Source: Pseudomonadota bacterium (GTDB lineage Bacteria; Desulfobacterota; Syntrophia; Syntrophales; UBA8958). Taken from it: a stretch of DNA of 64,000 nt. The notes beneath the pieces were generated by a model. The model saw only the letters and a program-made list of their open reading frames with translations. It was not told the DNA's origin and did not search any database. Position numbers and translations under genes: made by a program. Location of the stretch: contig JASGUC010000031.1 of assembly GCA_030057915.1 (NCBI GenBank), positions 1 to 64,000 of the forward strand, written 5' to 3'. Of the stretch, positions 1 to 8,142 are shown piece by piece. The first letter of the stretch is position 1. The number at the start of each line of letters is the position of its first letter.

Positions 1-594
1 AAACCCCTTGCGCTCCTCGTTCTTGATATAGAGGATATCAGCCGCCAGCCGGTTGATGTACTGGATGCCCAGGGCGGCTTCCAGAGAGGATTTCAGCCGC
101 ACCTCCGAGTGGTCGTCAGCGGCAATGGCCTGTATTTTCTCCCCATCAAAAAAGAAGAACTGGGTGATACCCGGCGGGATTATGGAGCGGATAAAGTCCT
201 GCCAGATCTCCTGGTTCTGCACCGAGACCCGCTTGCCGTCGCGCACCACCACCAGCCGCTCTGTCAAGTCCCTGGCTCTGGGGTCGCTGACCACCCCAGC
301 ACTCCATGAACGCTTGACCACCACCTTCGATAGGTCGTCCATCTCCATCACAAGCTCAAAAGAGACCGATGCATTGCCCCTGGCCTTTTCCCGGCGGTTG
401 ATGCTGCGGAAAATTACGTCTGCCTTGGCTCCGTACAGACAAAAATTGACTGCCTCCATGATGGAGGTCTTGCCCGCGCCGTTCATGCCTCCGATCAAAA
501 AGATACTCCGGCCGTCTTCACCCACCGGGAAACGGATTTCCGTAGCGAGCTGAAAGGACTTGTAGTTCTCAACGGTCAGCTTCAGGAACTTCAT
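1..594 (-). CDS. DndD-like SMC-type ATPase, N-terminal part (runs off window)
   Basis: The visible 198 residues begin at the ATG at 594 and continue past the window edge. They hold a Walker A loop of the form GGMNGAGKTS (residues 35-44) and the motif FFFFDGEKI (146-154) preceded by IPPGIT. This combination is typical of DndD, the SMC/Rad50-like ATPase of DNA phosphorothioation systems, and of its relatives. The start codon overlaps the stop of the upstream RAMA gene (ATGA at 591-594), so the two are translationally coupled. Walker B and the coiled coil should lie outside the window. It could instead be a generic Rad50-like defence ATPase; whether Dnd genes follow cannot be seen. Confidence 0.72.
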   Translation of the reverse strand, partial: MKFLKLTVENYKSFQLATEIRFPVGEDGRSIFLIGGMNGAGKTSIMEAVNFCLYGAKADVIFRSINRREKARGNASVSFELVMEMDDLSKVVVKRSWSAGVVSDPRARDLTERLVVVRDGKRVSVQNQEIWQDFIRSIIPPGITQFFFFDGEKIQAIAADDHSEVRLKSSLEAALGIQYINRLAADILYIKNEERKGF

Positions 595-1247
595 TGATCT
601 ACCTCCTTAGCAAGATACTTGGCTCTGATCTTTTCAAGGCTGATACTTGTTCCATCAGTATTGATTTTACGCCAAAGTTTCCAGCCATTCAGTGATTGTC
701 CGGCCAAATTCGATGCCGCCGTAGACAAGGAGTTATAGTGCTGCCACCCGTTGGAAGTTTTGACCATCACTGTACCATCAGATGTTACCTTTCCCGTAAG
801 CACGGGGCCGGACTTATGCCATTGAAGTTCTAAGCGGTCATCGGTCGACAGGACACGCGCATCAAGAAGATCTCGTAACGTAATTCCGTAGTCCTTTTTC
901 GAGGTTCTGATTTTTGTAGCCGGTTCAAGATTTTTTCTAATTGACCGGGCCATCTTGATAGTCTGCTCAAGCAATTGAATGAGGCTTTCTACAGCCTTCA
1001 GTCGGGCCTTTGTCTCTGGGTCGTTGATCTTTGGAGCATCTCTGGCAGCCAATCTCAGTTTAAGACGTTGAAAATCTTCCGGTATTGAGACCCTGTCACG
1101 CTGAAACTGAACAATGGCCTTGTTGACAATCTGCAATTGTTTCTTTTCTTCTGCAGACAAGCCTTCATGCCGTTCCGCCAAACGTTTAAATTGCGCGAGC
1201 CATTGTTCCAGTGATTTAATGTGCTCTCGAATCTCATCAGGTAACAT
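591..1247 (-). CDS. RAMA-domain protein of the modification/defence operon
   Basis: 218-residue protein. The N-terminal half is charged and predicted helical, with LxxLE-type heptads. The C-terminal portion (roughly residues 122-195) reads like a RAMA domain: GITLRDLLDARVL, then a strand-rich stretch, then SLSTAASNLAG and NGWKLW. RAMA domains occur with restriction or methylation enzymes and are thought to sense modified DNA. I place the start at ATG 1247, five bases after AGAGG, rather than the GTG at 1253. It sits between a 59-residue protein (gap 8 bp) and the DndD-like ATPase (4-bp overlap), so it probably belongs to the same DNA modification or recognition system. Exact role unknown. Confidence 0.7.
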   Translation of the reverse strand: MLPDEIREHIKSLEQWLAQFKRLAERHEGLSAEEKKQLQIVNKAIVQFQRDRVSIPEDFQRLKLRLAARDAPKINDPETKARLKAVESLIQLLEQTIKMARSIRKNLEPATKIRTSKKDYGITLRDLLDARVLSTDDRLELQWHKSGPVLTGKVTSDGTVMVKTSNGWQHYNSLSTAASNLAGQSLNGWKLWRKINTDGTSISLEKIRAKYLAKEVDQ

Positions 1248-1255
1248 AGGCACCT

Positions 1256-1435
1256 CTATTCTGCAGCAGGTTGACTTTTTAAAATATCGCGCAAGGCGTC
1301 ATAAACGCCGGTACGCCGCTCCTTGAATTCATAATCGCAAACCGTTTTCAGCATCTTGCGCACCTTGGCCGGGTTCACGTCGTTTCGCCGGCACAATTCA
1401 TCCAGCAATTGATGGTCTTCTTCGGATAGTTTCAT
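1256..1435 (-). CDS. Small 59-residue protein of the DNA-modification operon
   Basis: Starts MKLSEEDHQLLDEL and is all-helical by composition, with a CRRNDVNPAKVRKML segment and a FKERRTGVYDALRDIL segment. It resembles the small proteins repeatedly found beside DNA-modification genes (annotated in databases as DNA modification system-associated small protein), but I recall this family only loosely. GGAG lies 9 bases before ATG 1435. A longer start at 1456 is less likely. The gene lies 8 bp before the RAMA gene. Its ATG also overlaps a TGA (1432-1434) in the frame that would extend the upstream TOPRIM gene, which hints at an original ATGA coupling. Confidence 0.62.
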   Translation of the reverse strand: MKLSEEDHQLLDELCRRNDVNPAKVRKMLKTVCDYEFKERRTGVYDALRDILKSQPAAE

Positions 1436-1475
1436 GGTTTTATCTCCCACTGGCATGTGACACGTTCACCCATCC

Positions 1476-2135
1476 TTACATCTGCATCTTTCGAATAGAA
1501 GTCGGCCAGCTCCTTTTCGGCCTGTTTCTTGATTTCTCCTCTTTTATGACCCGCCGAAGGCAGGCAATTGCCCGTTTTAGACTTGCTGCTCGTCTGGCGG
1601 CGACCTCCAGTCGCCAATGGTTCAGGACATATTCGATCATTCTTGAAGCGTAGGCAGGCCCTACCGGCCATCCGCTGCCCTGCCGCGGCACCATGTCCTT
1701 TCGGATCGCCTCTTTTCGGGAACGGCGCGCAAGATTGACCATTTCCCTTTTCGGATCCGCAAGCCCCTCTGGGTCTTTGGGAATGATAGCGTGGCGGAGA
1801 CCAAGAAAAGAAGCCAAGGTTTCCGCGTCCGCCATCAGCCATGACTCCACCTCCCGCACGGCCACACGGAAACAGAGATAGGGAGAAGGGGCTGTCACCC
1901 ACTGGGTACAGAACGGAGGCGCGCATTCCGCATCATGGTCAAGGTCAACCAAAACCAGCCAGGGCCACGCTTTAGCCGCATTGTTGAATCCATGGATCTT
2001 TTGGTAAAGGAATACCTTGCCGGTTTTCCCGTAAATCGCTCCCGGAGAACCGCCCGCCTCAATAATCAGTTTTTGCACCACGGCCTCATCAATAATTCCC
2101 TCCACCGCCGCGTGGATGATCACGGTTCTGTCCAT
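1476..2135 (-). CDS. TOPRIM-type (DUF4276/RloB-like) protein paired with AAA ATPase
   Basis: 219 residues. The N-terminus carries VEGIIDEAV (Glu12) followed by VLVDLDHD (Asp64/Asp66), the Glu and DxD arrangement of TOPRIM nucleases, and a later conserved-looking EVESWLMAD. It starts 1 bp after the stop of the AAA_21 ATPase, so the two are almost certainly co-translated. The pair resembles split OLD-family systems such as PARIS (ATPase AriA with TOPRIM effector AriB) and other ATPase-DUF4276 pairs. The last 15-20 residues look unnatural (Arg/Lys/Trp/Met-rich) and may result from a frameshift near 1520-1545. Toxic-effector role is inference. Confidence 0.66.
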   Translation of the reverse strand: MDRTVIIHAAVEGIIDEAVVQKLIIEAGGSPGAIYGKTGKVFLYQKIHGFNNAAKAWPWLVLVDLDHDAECAPPFCTQWVTAPSPYLCFRVAVREVESWLMADAETLASFLGLRHAIIPKDPEGLADPKREMVNLARRSRKEAIRKDMVPRQGSGWPVGPAYASRMIEYVLNHWRLEVAARRAASLKRAIACLRRVIKEEKSRNRPKRSWPTSIRKMQM

Positions 2136-2136
2136 G

Positions 2137-3306
2137 TCAGATATCTCCGAACAGCGCCAATTGTTGTGATTTCTCCGGCCGTGTCTTGGGAATTACGACA
2201 TCGGCGAGGGAGAGCCCACCTTGGAGAAGCGTCTGTATGTCCTCATGCGCCGCAGCCGCAGTTACAACAGTACCTTCCTTTTCCGGGATGAAAAGCAGCA
2301 CCTCATCCAAACCGATTCCCTCATCCCGGAGCAGGTCGGGTGAATGGGTGCTGCTGAGGATTTGTCTGGCGGTGCGTCGCTGAATGCGGGCGAACATTTG
2401 TGGCAGCAACCGGATGATTTCAGGATGAAGGGAAAGCTCGGGTTCTTCCAGAAGCAGCGGACCGCTTCCCTCCATAGCCGCCCATAAAAGGCCCATGAGA
2501 CGCAAGGTGCCGTCCGAGAGTTGTTCCTCGGTCTGCCATGCGCCTCGTGACCGCCAGTGCTGGAATTTCCCCCGCAAGTGGGGTGTTCCACGGTTATCAC
2601 GTTCGAGCCCGATCTCCTGAAGCTGAGGGACGGCGACATGGAGGGCATCTTTTATTCGGCGCATTCGGGCATTGCGGGTCTTTTCCGGTGTCTTTGCAAT
2701 CTGTTCGAGGAAATCGCCTCCAAACGGATCAGCAGAACGGCCGACGGAGCGATCGGGCTCTCTCACAAGCTGAGGGACGATATGGAGGTAACGGATGGAA
2801 GAAAAAAATGTTGTCAGATCGCGGAAGGGACGATTCACATTTACCTGTTCAAGGTAGGTCTGTGATAATCGGGCTTCGTCGTCACGGTCTTCATCATTGG
2901 GGCGGTCCAAAAGAACCTTCCCGTTGAAGGCCACTCGTTCCTTTTGAAGGATTGGACGCCGTTGTTTGTTTTGGTTGAATATGATCTCGTATTCCCATTT
3001 TGAAGTATTGCCTGGGTCTTTGAGTTCAACAGACAACCCGACATCCGGGTCGCGCCGGGCAGCCAGGCAACGAAGGGCCGTGACGCCACCGCGGCGTTCG
3101 ATGGATTTTTGAAACCCTCCGCCAGGTGAAGCGAGATCTCTTAGAAAGCGGAACGTATCTAAAAAATTCGATTTTCCGGAGGCATTCGGCCCCACCAAAA
3201 AGGTGCGATTCTGGATGGCCACCTCCAAATTGGCGAAATTTTTCCAGTTCCTGAGACCTAAACGACAAAATATCAGGTTCTTGCTCACGGCTTCCCTTTC
3301 ATACAC
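2137..3306 (-). CDS. AAA_21/OLD-like ABC-type ATPase
   Basis: 389 residues with a full ABC-type ATPase set: Walker A VGPNASGKSN (residues 38-47), signature-like QLSDGTLRLMG, Walker B LLLEEPELSLHPE and a switch histidine in SSTHSPDLL. This is the AAA_21/AAA_15 family used by OLD nucleases, PARIS and retron-associated ATPases. No TOPRIM domain is fused; that function sits in the next gene, 1 bp downstream. Upstream, 3307-3356 carries three spaced GGTAAT copies (minus strand), possibly a regulatory site. Likely role, by family: sensor or ATPase of an abortive-infection module. Confidence 0.78.
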   Translation of the reverse strand: MYEREAVSKNLIFCRLGLRNWKNFANLEVAIQNRTFLVGPNASGKSNFLDTFRFLRDLASPGGGFQKSIERRGGVTALRCLAARRDPDVGLSVELKDPGNTSKWEYEIIFNQNKQRRPILQKERVAFNGKVLLDRPNDEDRDDEARLSQTYLEQVNVNRPFRDLTTFFSSIRYLHIVPQLVREPDRSVGRSADPFGGDFLEQIAKTPEKTRNARMRRIKDALHVAVPQLQEIGLERDNRGTPHLRGKFQHWRSRGAWQTEEQLSDGTLRLMGLLWAAMEGSGPLLLEEPELSLHPEIIRLLPQMFARIQRRTARQILSSTHSPDLLRDEGIGLDEVLLFIPEKEGTVVTAAAAHEDIQTLLQGGLSLADVVIPKTRPEKSQQLALFGDI

Positions 3307-3356
3307 ATTTCATAAATGCCCAACATTACCCTCTTTATTACCCCTTTTAAAGGGTA

Positions 3357-4193
3357 TTACCTCTTTTCCCTTCCGTATGGCTCGCTATCCTCCCTGAGTG
3401 TAATCGGTTTCGTCATGGCGTTTACTTCGAGCCAGTAGTGGGCGACCTTGGTCACTTCCCGCCAGGAGAATCTGGCCGGGTCTTTGATCGGCTCCTGCAT
3501 GATCGGATGGGTGGCGCCTGTACGCGGATCAGGCAGGCAGTTAGTGACCACGTAAAGCCAATAGCAATCCCGGCGATCCTCGGCCACACGCCTTTCGTTA
3601 GGCGTGAGGAGGATTGTGCCTGTGGCCGCGGCCAGACCCTTGACTTCGATGAGCCGCAACTCGCCGGAGTTTAGATCCAGGCTGGTAACGTCGTAACCCA
3701 GGTTCTTTTCATGAACATCGTAAACCTGGCGGCCCTGGGCTTGCTCATGTTCCATCACCACCCGCATGGCAATGGCCTCGGTCTCCAGGTTCGGCCGCAT
3801 ACGACGCACATCCGGCGCCTCTCGCTCGGGATGAGGAAGGACAAGGACGCTCGCTATCCGTTCCACCGCCTGCAGGGACAGCGACCGCTGACGTTCCAGC
3901 TCCTGCCGGCGCCGTTCCCGCCTGACCAGGAGTTCGGCGTGTCGGTTTTCGGCCTGAGCCAAACGGCCGTCCGCGCCGGCAATACCCTTTTCCTTGTCTT
4001 CGTTGGTTTTTCCTATTTCTTCATCCGCACGCTGCAGCAACTCGGTCAAGGACAGCTCGACATGTTCGGCAATGCGCTCCACCTCTGCCGAACATTCTTC
4101 CCGAGTTTCCGCAAGAAACGGATGAAGCGCGCTCTTATGCAGCCAGTCGGACGGCTCGGGCGCCGACGAGGCCGACGGTCCAAGTCCCGTCAT
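3357..4193 (-). pseudogene. C-terminal fragment of a DUF3883-containing helicase
   Basis: 278 codons. The N-terminal part is a charged coiled coil (HPFLAETREECSAEVERIAE, then LAQAENRHAELL). The C-terminal part is a DUF3883 domain with PD-(D/E)xK-like residues: GRQVYDVHEKNLGYDVTS, RLIEVKG, LTPNERRVAEDRRDCYWLYV. In related genomes this arrangement forms the tail of helicases of roughly 1,000 residues or more; the SNF2/DEAD motor is absent here. The frame is closed by a stop about 50 bp upstream of the ATG, and the first 20 residues look non-homologous. I therefore read it as a 5'-truncated remnant, though a stand-alone nuclease-like protein is possible. Confidence 0.6.
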
Positions 4194-4366
4194 GGCCGGT
4201 GCGAGCCGTCTCCACGCGCATCGGTTCGTTAAAGAGCGAACCGGTTAAAACACACCCTTCATGTATTGAATCGCTCGAAGCGGTCATCCCCCCTCCGCCT
4301 CCCCGCCATCCTGCACCTCCCCACGGCTAAAGCCGGGGGGTTCCAAAGGCGAATCCCTTGTTTGGG

Positions 4367-4555
4367 TCAGGCATTGCGGCCGCCATCCGCCCCGTCCGTC
4401 TTCACCCACTCGTCCACCTCGTCTCTGCGGAATTTCCACAGGCGGCCCATGCGGTGCGCTGGCATCCGCTTTTCAGAAATCCATTTGTAAACCGTATCCC
4501 GTTTGATCCCGAGATAGGCCGCTATCTCATCCACGGAGAGCCATCGATCTTCCAT
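4367..4555 (-). CDS. Excisionase-family helix-turn-helix protein
   Basis: 62 residues, MEDRWLSVDEIAAYLGIKRD then TVYKWISEKRMPAHRMGRLW and FRRDEVDEWV: the MerR-like winged HTH of the excisionase/HTH_17 family. The start at 4555 is supported by AGGAG six bases upstream and by a consensus promoter at 4683-4710, whose -10 would lie inside any longer version beginning at 4684. It is first in a co-directed set of genes and may be their regulator, or a relic of the element that carried them. Confidence 0.78.
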   Translation of the reverse strand: MEDRWLSVDEIAAYLGIKRDTVYKWISEKRMPAHRMGRLWKFRRDEVDEWVKTDGADGGRNA

Positions 4556-4682
4556 TGCCGACTCCTGTCGCTTCATTTTTCGTCCCATGTCCAAATGCCT
4601 TCGCCTTGTCGATTGTATTATCCGCCGCTGCAGGATGAACTTATCCGCTTTCATCCGGGGCAACCGGAACAAAGTGGCCGAC

Positions 4683-4710
4683 ATTATATATAAGTCGGCG
4701 TGCCTGTCAA
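4683..4710 (-). promoter_or_regulatory. Near-consensus sigma70 promoter of the defence island
   Basis: On the minus strand TTGACA (4705-4710) is followed after 16 bp by TATAAT (4683-4688). Transcription would start near 4676 and run into the HTH gene and the rest of the island. Both hexamers are perfect, which is rare in this window. Confidence 0.75.
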
Positions 4711-4863
4711 TGGATTATTTCGAGTTTCTCCGGTTTTGGCCGAACAGGGGCTAACGGGGCCTCCCGGCTGGATCGATCATGAGGACGCTCCCGAAAACCC
4801 CTGGCCAACGGGTAGAGACAGAATACGGAATGCCCGCAATCTCCCGGCGGGAATCCCGGGGGT

Positions 4864-4995
4864 GAGACCTTTGAAAATCCACGCCTTCCTGTCGCCCCGG
4901 CAAGAATCTCGGCCCGGAACTCCTTGAAAACACCGAATTCCGGCCTACGCCGGTATGACGATCAGGGAGTCGGAGAGGGCGTTTTTCAAAGGCCT
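4864..4995. repeat. R1 element, 132 bp
   Basis: Begins GAGACCTTTGAAAATC and ends GTTTTTCAAAGGCCT. The interior contains the R1 core blocks (CGCCCCGGCAAGAAT, CCTTGAAAACAC, GAATTCCGGCC, GGTATGACGA) shared with the copies at 10940 and 26925. No clean target duplication was found. Confidence 0.75.
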
Positions 4996-5103
4996 AAAGG
5001 GGTGGCTCGCGGTCCCCGCCGCACAGTTTACCGTTATCAGAGCCGACCCGATCTGTCCATGAACGAGTAGTTGCCCGCGGCGGAGAGTGAACGGTTAATC
5101 GGA

Positions 5104-5129
5104 GGGGGCGTCGCCGGGACGACGCCCCC
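5104..5129. terminator. Hairpin after the kelch protein gene
   Basis: Perfect 10-bp stem GGGGGCGTCG / CGACGCCCCC with a 6-base loop, 18 bp beyond the stop of the minus-strand gene ending at 5147. A T-run lies on the plus-strand side (5139-5144), so it may act in either direction. Confidence 0.5.
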
Positions 5130-5146
5130 TCATTGTCGTTTTTTGT

Positions 5147-7735
5147 CTAATTTCTCTTGCCCGCTATCGCCTGGAGGAGCCAGATCACCTCGGCCAAGCC
5201 GGACTTCGAGTCTCCATCCACATCCCAGGGTCCGGCCACAGCCAACAGATTCGTCGCCGTCTTGGACTGGGATGCGGCATCCGTCACCGTCAGGGTAACA
5301 TCGTAAAACCCCGGCTGGAGGTCCGTTAGATTTGGCGTCTTTCCGGTAGCCGTCCGGTTATAGGCGGCATTCGTGCGGTGGGTCAGGGTCCATGCGTAGG
5401 AGACGATGTTCCCCTGGGAGGCCCCGGCGTCCAGGACCACGCGGTCGAAGACGACCCGGTCGGGGCCAAGCACCGCTGTCGTCGGGGGATAGAAAGCAGC
5501 CGTGACGACCGTATTGCCGTTCAGCGTAACCGTACAGGCGCCCGTGCCGGAGCAACCGCCGCCGCTCCACCCGGAGAAGACGGACCCCGACGCCGGCGTG
5601 GCGGTGAGCGTGACCTGCGTCCCCGCGTTGAAGGAGTGGTTACAGGCGGCGCCACAAGAGATCCCTGCCGGCGCGCTGGTCACGGTCCCAACCCCGGTCC
5701 CCTCCTTGGCCACGGTCAGGGTGACATTAGCCGGGGGTGCTGTTGCAACGGTGAACAGCTCCGCCGTCCCGTTGACATCGCCTCCGACGATGAGGACATC
5801 GACCTCCGGTTCTCCAGTAAAGAGCGTGGTTGCCGTATGGAAGACCCGGGCCGTGGTCATGGGGGTCGTCACGGGTGTGAAGGTGTCCGTGGCCAGGTCG
5901 AGGATCTCCATGGTCGGGTTCCCGGCGTGGGCCCCACCGCTGACCAGGAACCGCCCAAGGGAAAGCTGAGCCACCGCATGGCCCCGCCGGGCCTGGTTCA
6001 GGGACGCATAGGGGTAAAAGGCGCCCGTGGACGGATCGAAGAATTCGGTGGAGGCCAGCCAGGCCTGGCCGTTCGTGACCCCGCCTCCAAAGACATTGTA
6101 TAAGTTGCCGATGCCGTGGGCCCGGCCGGCGGCCATCGACCCGGTGGAGGAAAAGGTCCCTGTCGTGGCGTCGTAGATCTCGGCACTGGCAAGGTAATCC
6201 GTGTAGTTGCTGCCCCCGGCGATAAGGACGTCATTCACGGGGATCGTCACGGGGCCGGCCGGCAGGTTGACGGTTCGGGGCGGACCCGGGACGACCACGG
6301 CCCGGTGGGTCCCTCGTCCGGTGACCAGGTTTCCCGTGGGGGTGAAGGTCTGCAAGGCCACGTCATAGATATCGGCCCTATTCGTGACGCTCCAGTTGTC
6401 TTCCGCCCCGCCGCTGGCGATCCCGCCGGCAATCAGGACCTTCATCGCATGGGTGATGGGGTCGGGAAACGCCGTTGCCGTGTGCTGCCGGCGCGGGGAA
6501 CTCATCCTCGAGGACAGAAGGGTGAACTGGCCTGTTGCCGGGTCGTAGAGTTCGGCGGTGTCGAGATTCGTGTGGACGCCCCCCTGGTAGTTGTACCCGC
6601 CGGCGATGAGGACCTTGCCGTCGGGCAGAGGGGTGGCCGTGTGGCCCCAGCGGGGGGCCTTCATGGTGCCCGTGGGGGTGAAGGTCCGGGTGGCCGGGTC
6701 GTAGAGTTCGGCGGTGGCAAGGGCGTCCCTTGTGCCGATGTTGGTATGGCCCCCGGCGATGAGGACCTTGCCGTCGGTCAGAAGGGTGGCGGTATGGTTC
6801 CCCGCCCGCCTGCTGTTGAGGGCCCCCAGGGATACGACGGAACGGGCCAGTGGCGTGGCCAACTGCAAGATGTCGAAGTTTTGCCCCCCGAGGCTGATCG
6901 TGGCTCTGCGGGCTGCTCCATTGGAGTTCGGGTTCGCGGTGGCGGCAACCTGGATCTGGCCGTTGCCGGCGCCGCTTGCGCCTCCGGAGATGGTCAGCCA
7001 GTCGGCCCCCGGGACAACGGAGGCGGTCCAGGAGCAGGTCGGTCCCGAGGCGGTGACCTCCAGCGTCGTCACGCCGGCTCCGGGGCCCAGAAACGCCCGG
7101 GGCGCTAAGGGCACGGCCCTTCCCAGGGGGCTGCCGGGCTTGTCGAGCTGGTAGGCACAGGCGGACGGGGCGGCGCCCTCCATCAGGGTGATGTCGTCCA
7201 CGGTGAAGTCGCCGGCATTCTCCTTGGCGATCTCGATCTTCGTGATCGCGGACGCCGTGTAAGGAAGGGTGACCGAGGCCGTGACGGTCCCCGTGAAGGT
7301 GGGGATGCCCTCCTGGGACACCGGGGTGGCGATCTCGGAATTGAGCGGATTGGCCAGCTTGTGGCGGACCGGGTTGCCACTGTACATGTAGGTGAGGTAA
7401 ACGGCCACGGTCCGCCACGAGTCATCGGGGGTTCCCGTCTTCAGCAGCTTCATCGAGAAGCTGTAGGACTTCCCCCCGACGCCCGTTACGCTCAGGTTCT
7501 GATAGATAACCGTCCCTGTGTAGCCGCTGTTCACGACGGGGTGAAGGTTCGCCCCGCCATTTGCCAGGGGCCAGGGAGGGGTCTCCCCGGCCGGCACGAT
7601 GGTCCACCCCGCCAGGCCGGCAGAAAAGTCCCCATTGGCGATGAGGTTCACGTTCTGGGCCTTCGCCGCGGGAAGAACGACCAGCGACGCCATGCAGACC
7701 AGAACGAACAAGAGTGATTTTGCTTGTCGTTTCAT
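5147..7735 (-). CDS. Secreted kelch-repeat protein with BACON, InlB-repeat, PKD and dockerin-like parts
   Basis: 862 residues with a Sec signal peptide (hydrophobic core about 7-22, ending AKA-QN). Then: a carbohydrate-binding-like beta domain (about 30-190), a BACON-like segment around CSWTASVVPGADWLTISGG, and a run of kelch-type repeats (about 300-660) marked by recurring HTATLL..GKVLIAGG and AELYDPATGTF. A divergent InlB B-repeat follows (ACNHSFNAGTQVTLTATPAS, FSGWSGGGCSG), then a PKD-like domain, and a C-terminus DVDGDSKSGLAEVIWLLQAI resembling half a dockerin repeat. Probably exported to the cell surface or medium; substrate unknown. It is flanked by intergenic DNA and appears monocistronic. 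Confidence 0.85.
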   Translation of the reverse strand: MKRQAKSLLFVLVCMASLVVLPAAKAQNVNLIANGDFSAGLAGWTIVPAGETPPWPLANGGANLHPVVNSGYTGTVIYQNLSVTGVGGKSYSFSMKLLKTGTPDDSWRTVAVYLTYMYSGNPVRHKLANPLNSEIATPVSQEGIPTFTGTVTASVTLPYTASAITKIEIAKENAGDFTVDDITLMEGAAPSACAYQLDKPGSPLGRAVPLAPRAFLGPGAGVTTLEVTASGPTCSWTASVVPGADWLTISGGASGAGNGQIQVAATANPNSNGAARRATISLGGQNFDILQLATPLARSVVSLGALNSRRAGNHTATLLTDGKVLIAGGHTNIGTRDALATAELYDPATRTFTPTGTMKAPRWGHTATPLPDGKVLIAGGYNYQGGVHTNLDTAELYDPATGQFTLLSSRMSSPRRQHTATAFPDPITHAMKVLIAGGIASGGAEDNWSVTNRADIYDVALQTFTPTGNLVTGRGTHRAVVVPGPPRTVNLPAGPVTIPVNDVLIAGGSNYTDYLASAEIYDATTGTFSSTGSMAAGRAHGIGNLYNVFGGGVTNGQAWLASTEFFDPSTGAFYPYASLNQARRGHAVAQLSLGRFLVSGGAHAGNPTMEILDLATDTFTPVTTPMTTARVFHTATTLFTGEPEVDVLIVGGDVNGTAELFTVATAPPANVTLTVAKEGTGVGTVTSAPAGISCGAACNHSFNAGTQVTLTATPASGSVFSGWSGGGCSGTGACTVTLNGNTVVTAAFYPPTTAVLGPDRVVFDRVVLDAGASQGNIVSYAWTLTHRTNAAYNRTATGKTPNLTDLQPGFYDVTLTVTDAASQSKTATNLLAVAGPWDVDGDSKSGLAEVIWLLQAIAGKRN

Positions 7736-8142
7736 CTTTTCCTCCTAACGAGCATTGACAGGGACCGGTTATTTAGTGTGACAATAGGGACATACTTTTG
7801 ACAGGTTTGATTTTAAGGAAGCTCCTTTTTAGTGTCAAGAGATATTTCATCTGGAGACCCCACTGCAATATATTGAATCAATTAAGTATTTTTCATAAAT
7901 CCTTCTTCTCGGAAGATTTTTTCGTTCCCCTTTGTGAAGGAACTTCCTCATGGGGTGTTTTCTCGAAAAACAGGGGTGAGATGATGCAGCCGGACTGTGT
8001 ATGTCGATTGGCGGCGTTCCTTCCGGCGGCGAAGACCGGCGGGGCGTGTTTATTAGCGGAAATCATTTCTATTCCCCTTGAAAGCAATCCTTTTCTGTGG
8101 TAGTTTTCCGCCTCACGATTTCGATGAAGGAAGGAGCGCGCC
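7736..8142. other. Intergenic region upstream of ileS
   Basis: About 400 bp between divergent genes, noticeably more AT-rich than its surroundings. It should hold the promoters of the kelch gene and ileS, but I see no convincing pair. TTGAAA at 8078 with a poor -10 17 bp on is the best plus-strand candidate. No T-box or other riboswitch pattern was recognised. Confidence 0.4.

Noticed and set aside
1432-1926. Minus-strand frame of 164 codons over the TOPRIM gene
   Set aside because: Its first two thirds are a shadow; only the last 35 codons look natural, and these are treated as a possible frameshifted tail.
4864-4995. R1 elements as classical Rho-independent terminators
   Set aside because: The borders are about 100 bp or more apart and lack T-runs in the right place, so a simple terminator role is not supported, though a structural role remains open.
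7798-8103. Small plus-strand frame upstream of ileS
   Set aside because: No ribosome site, no family resemblance, AT-rich intergenic DNA; a T-box leader was considered but no specifier loop or terminator was seen.
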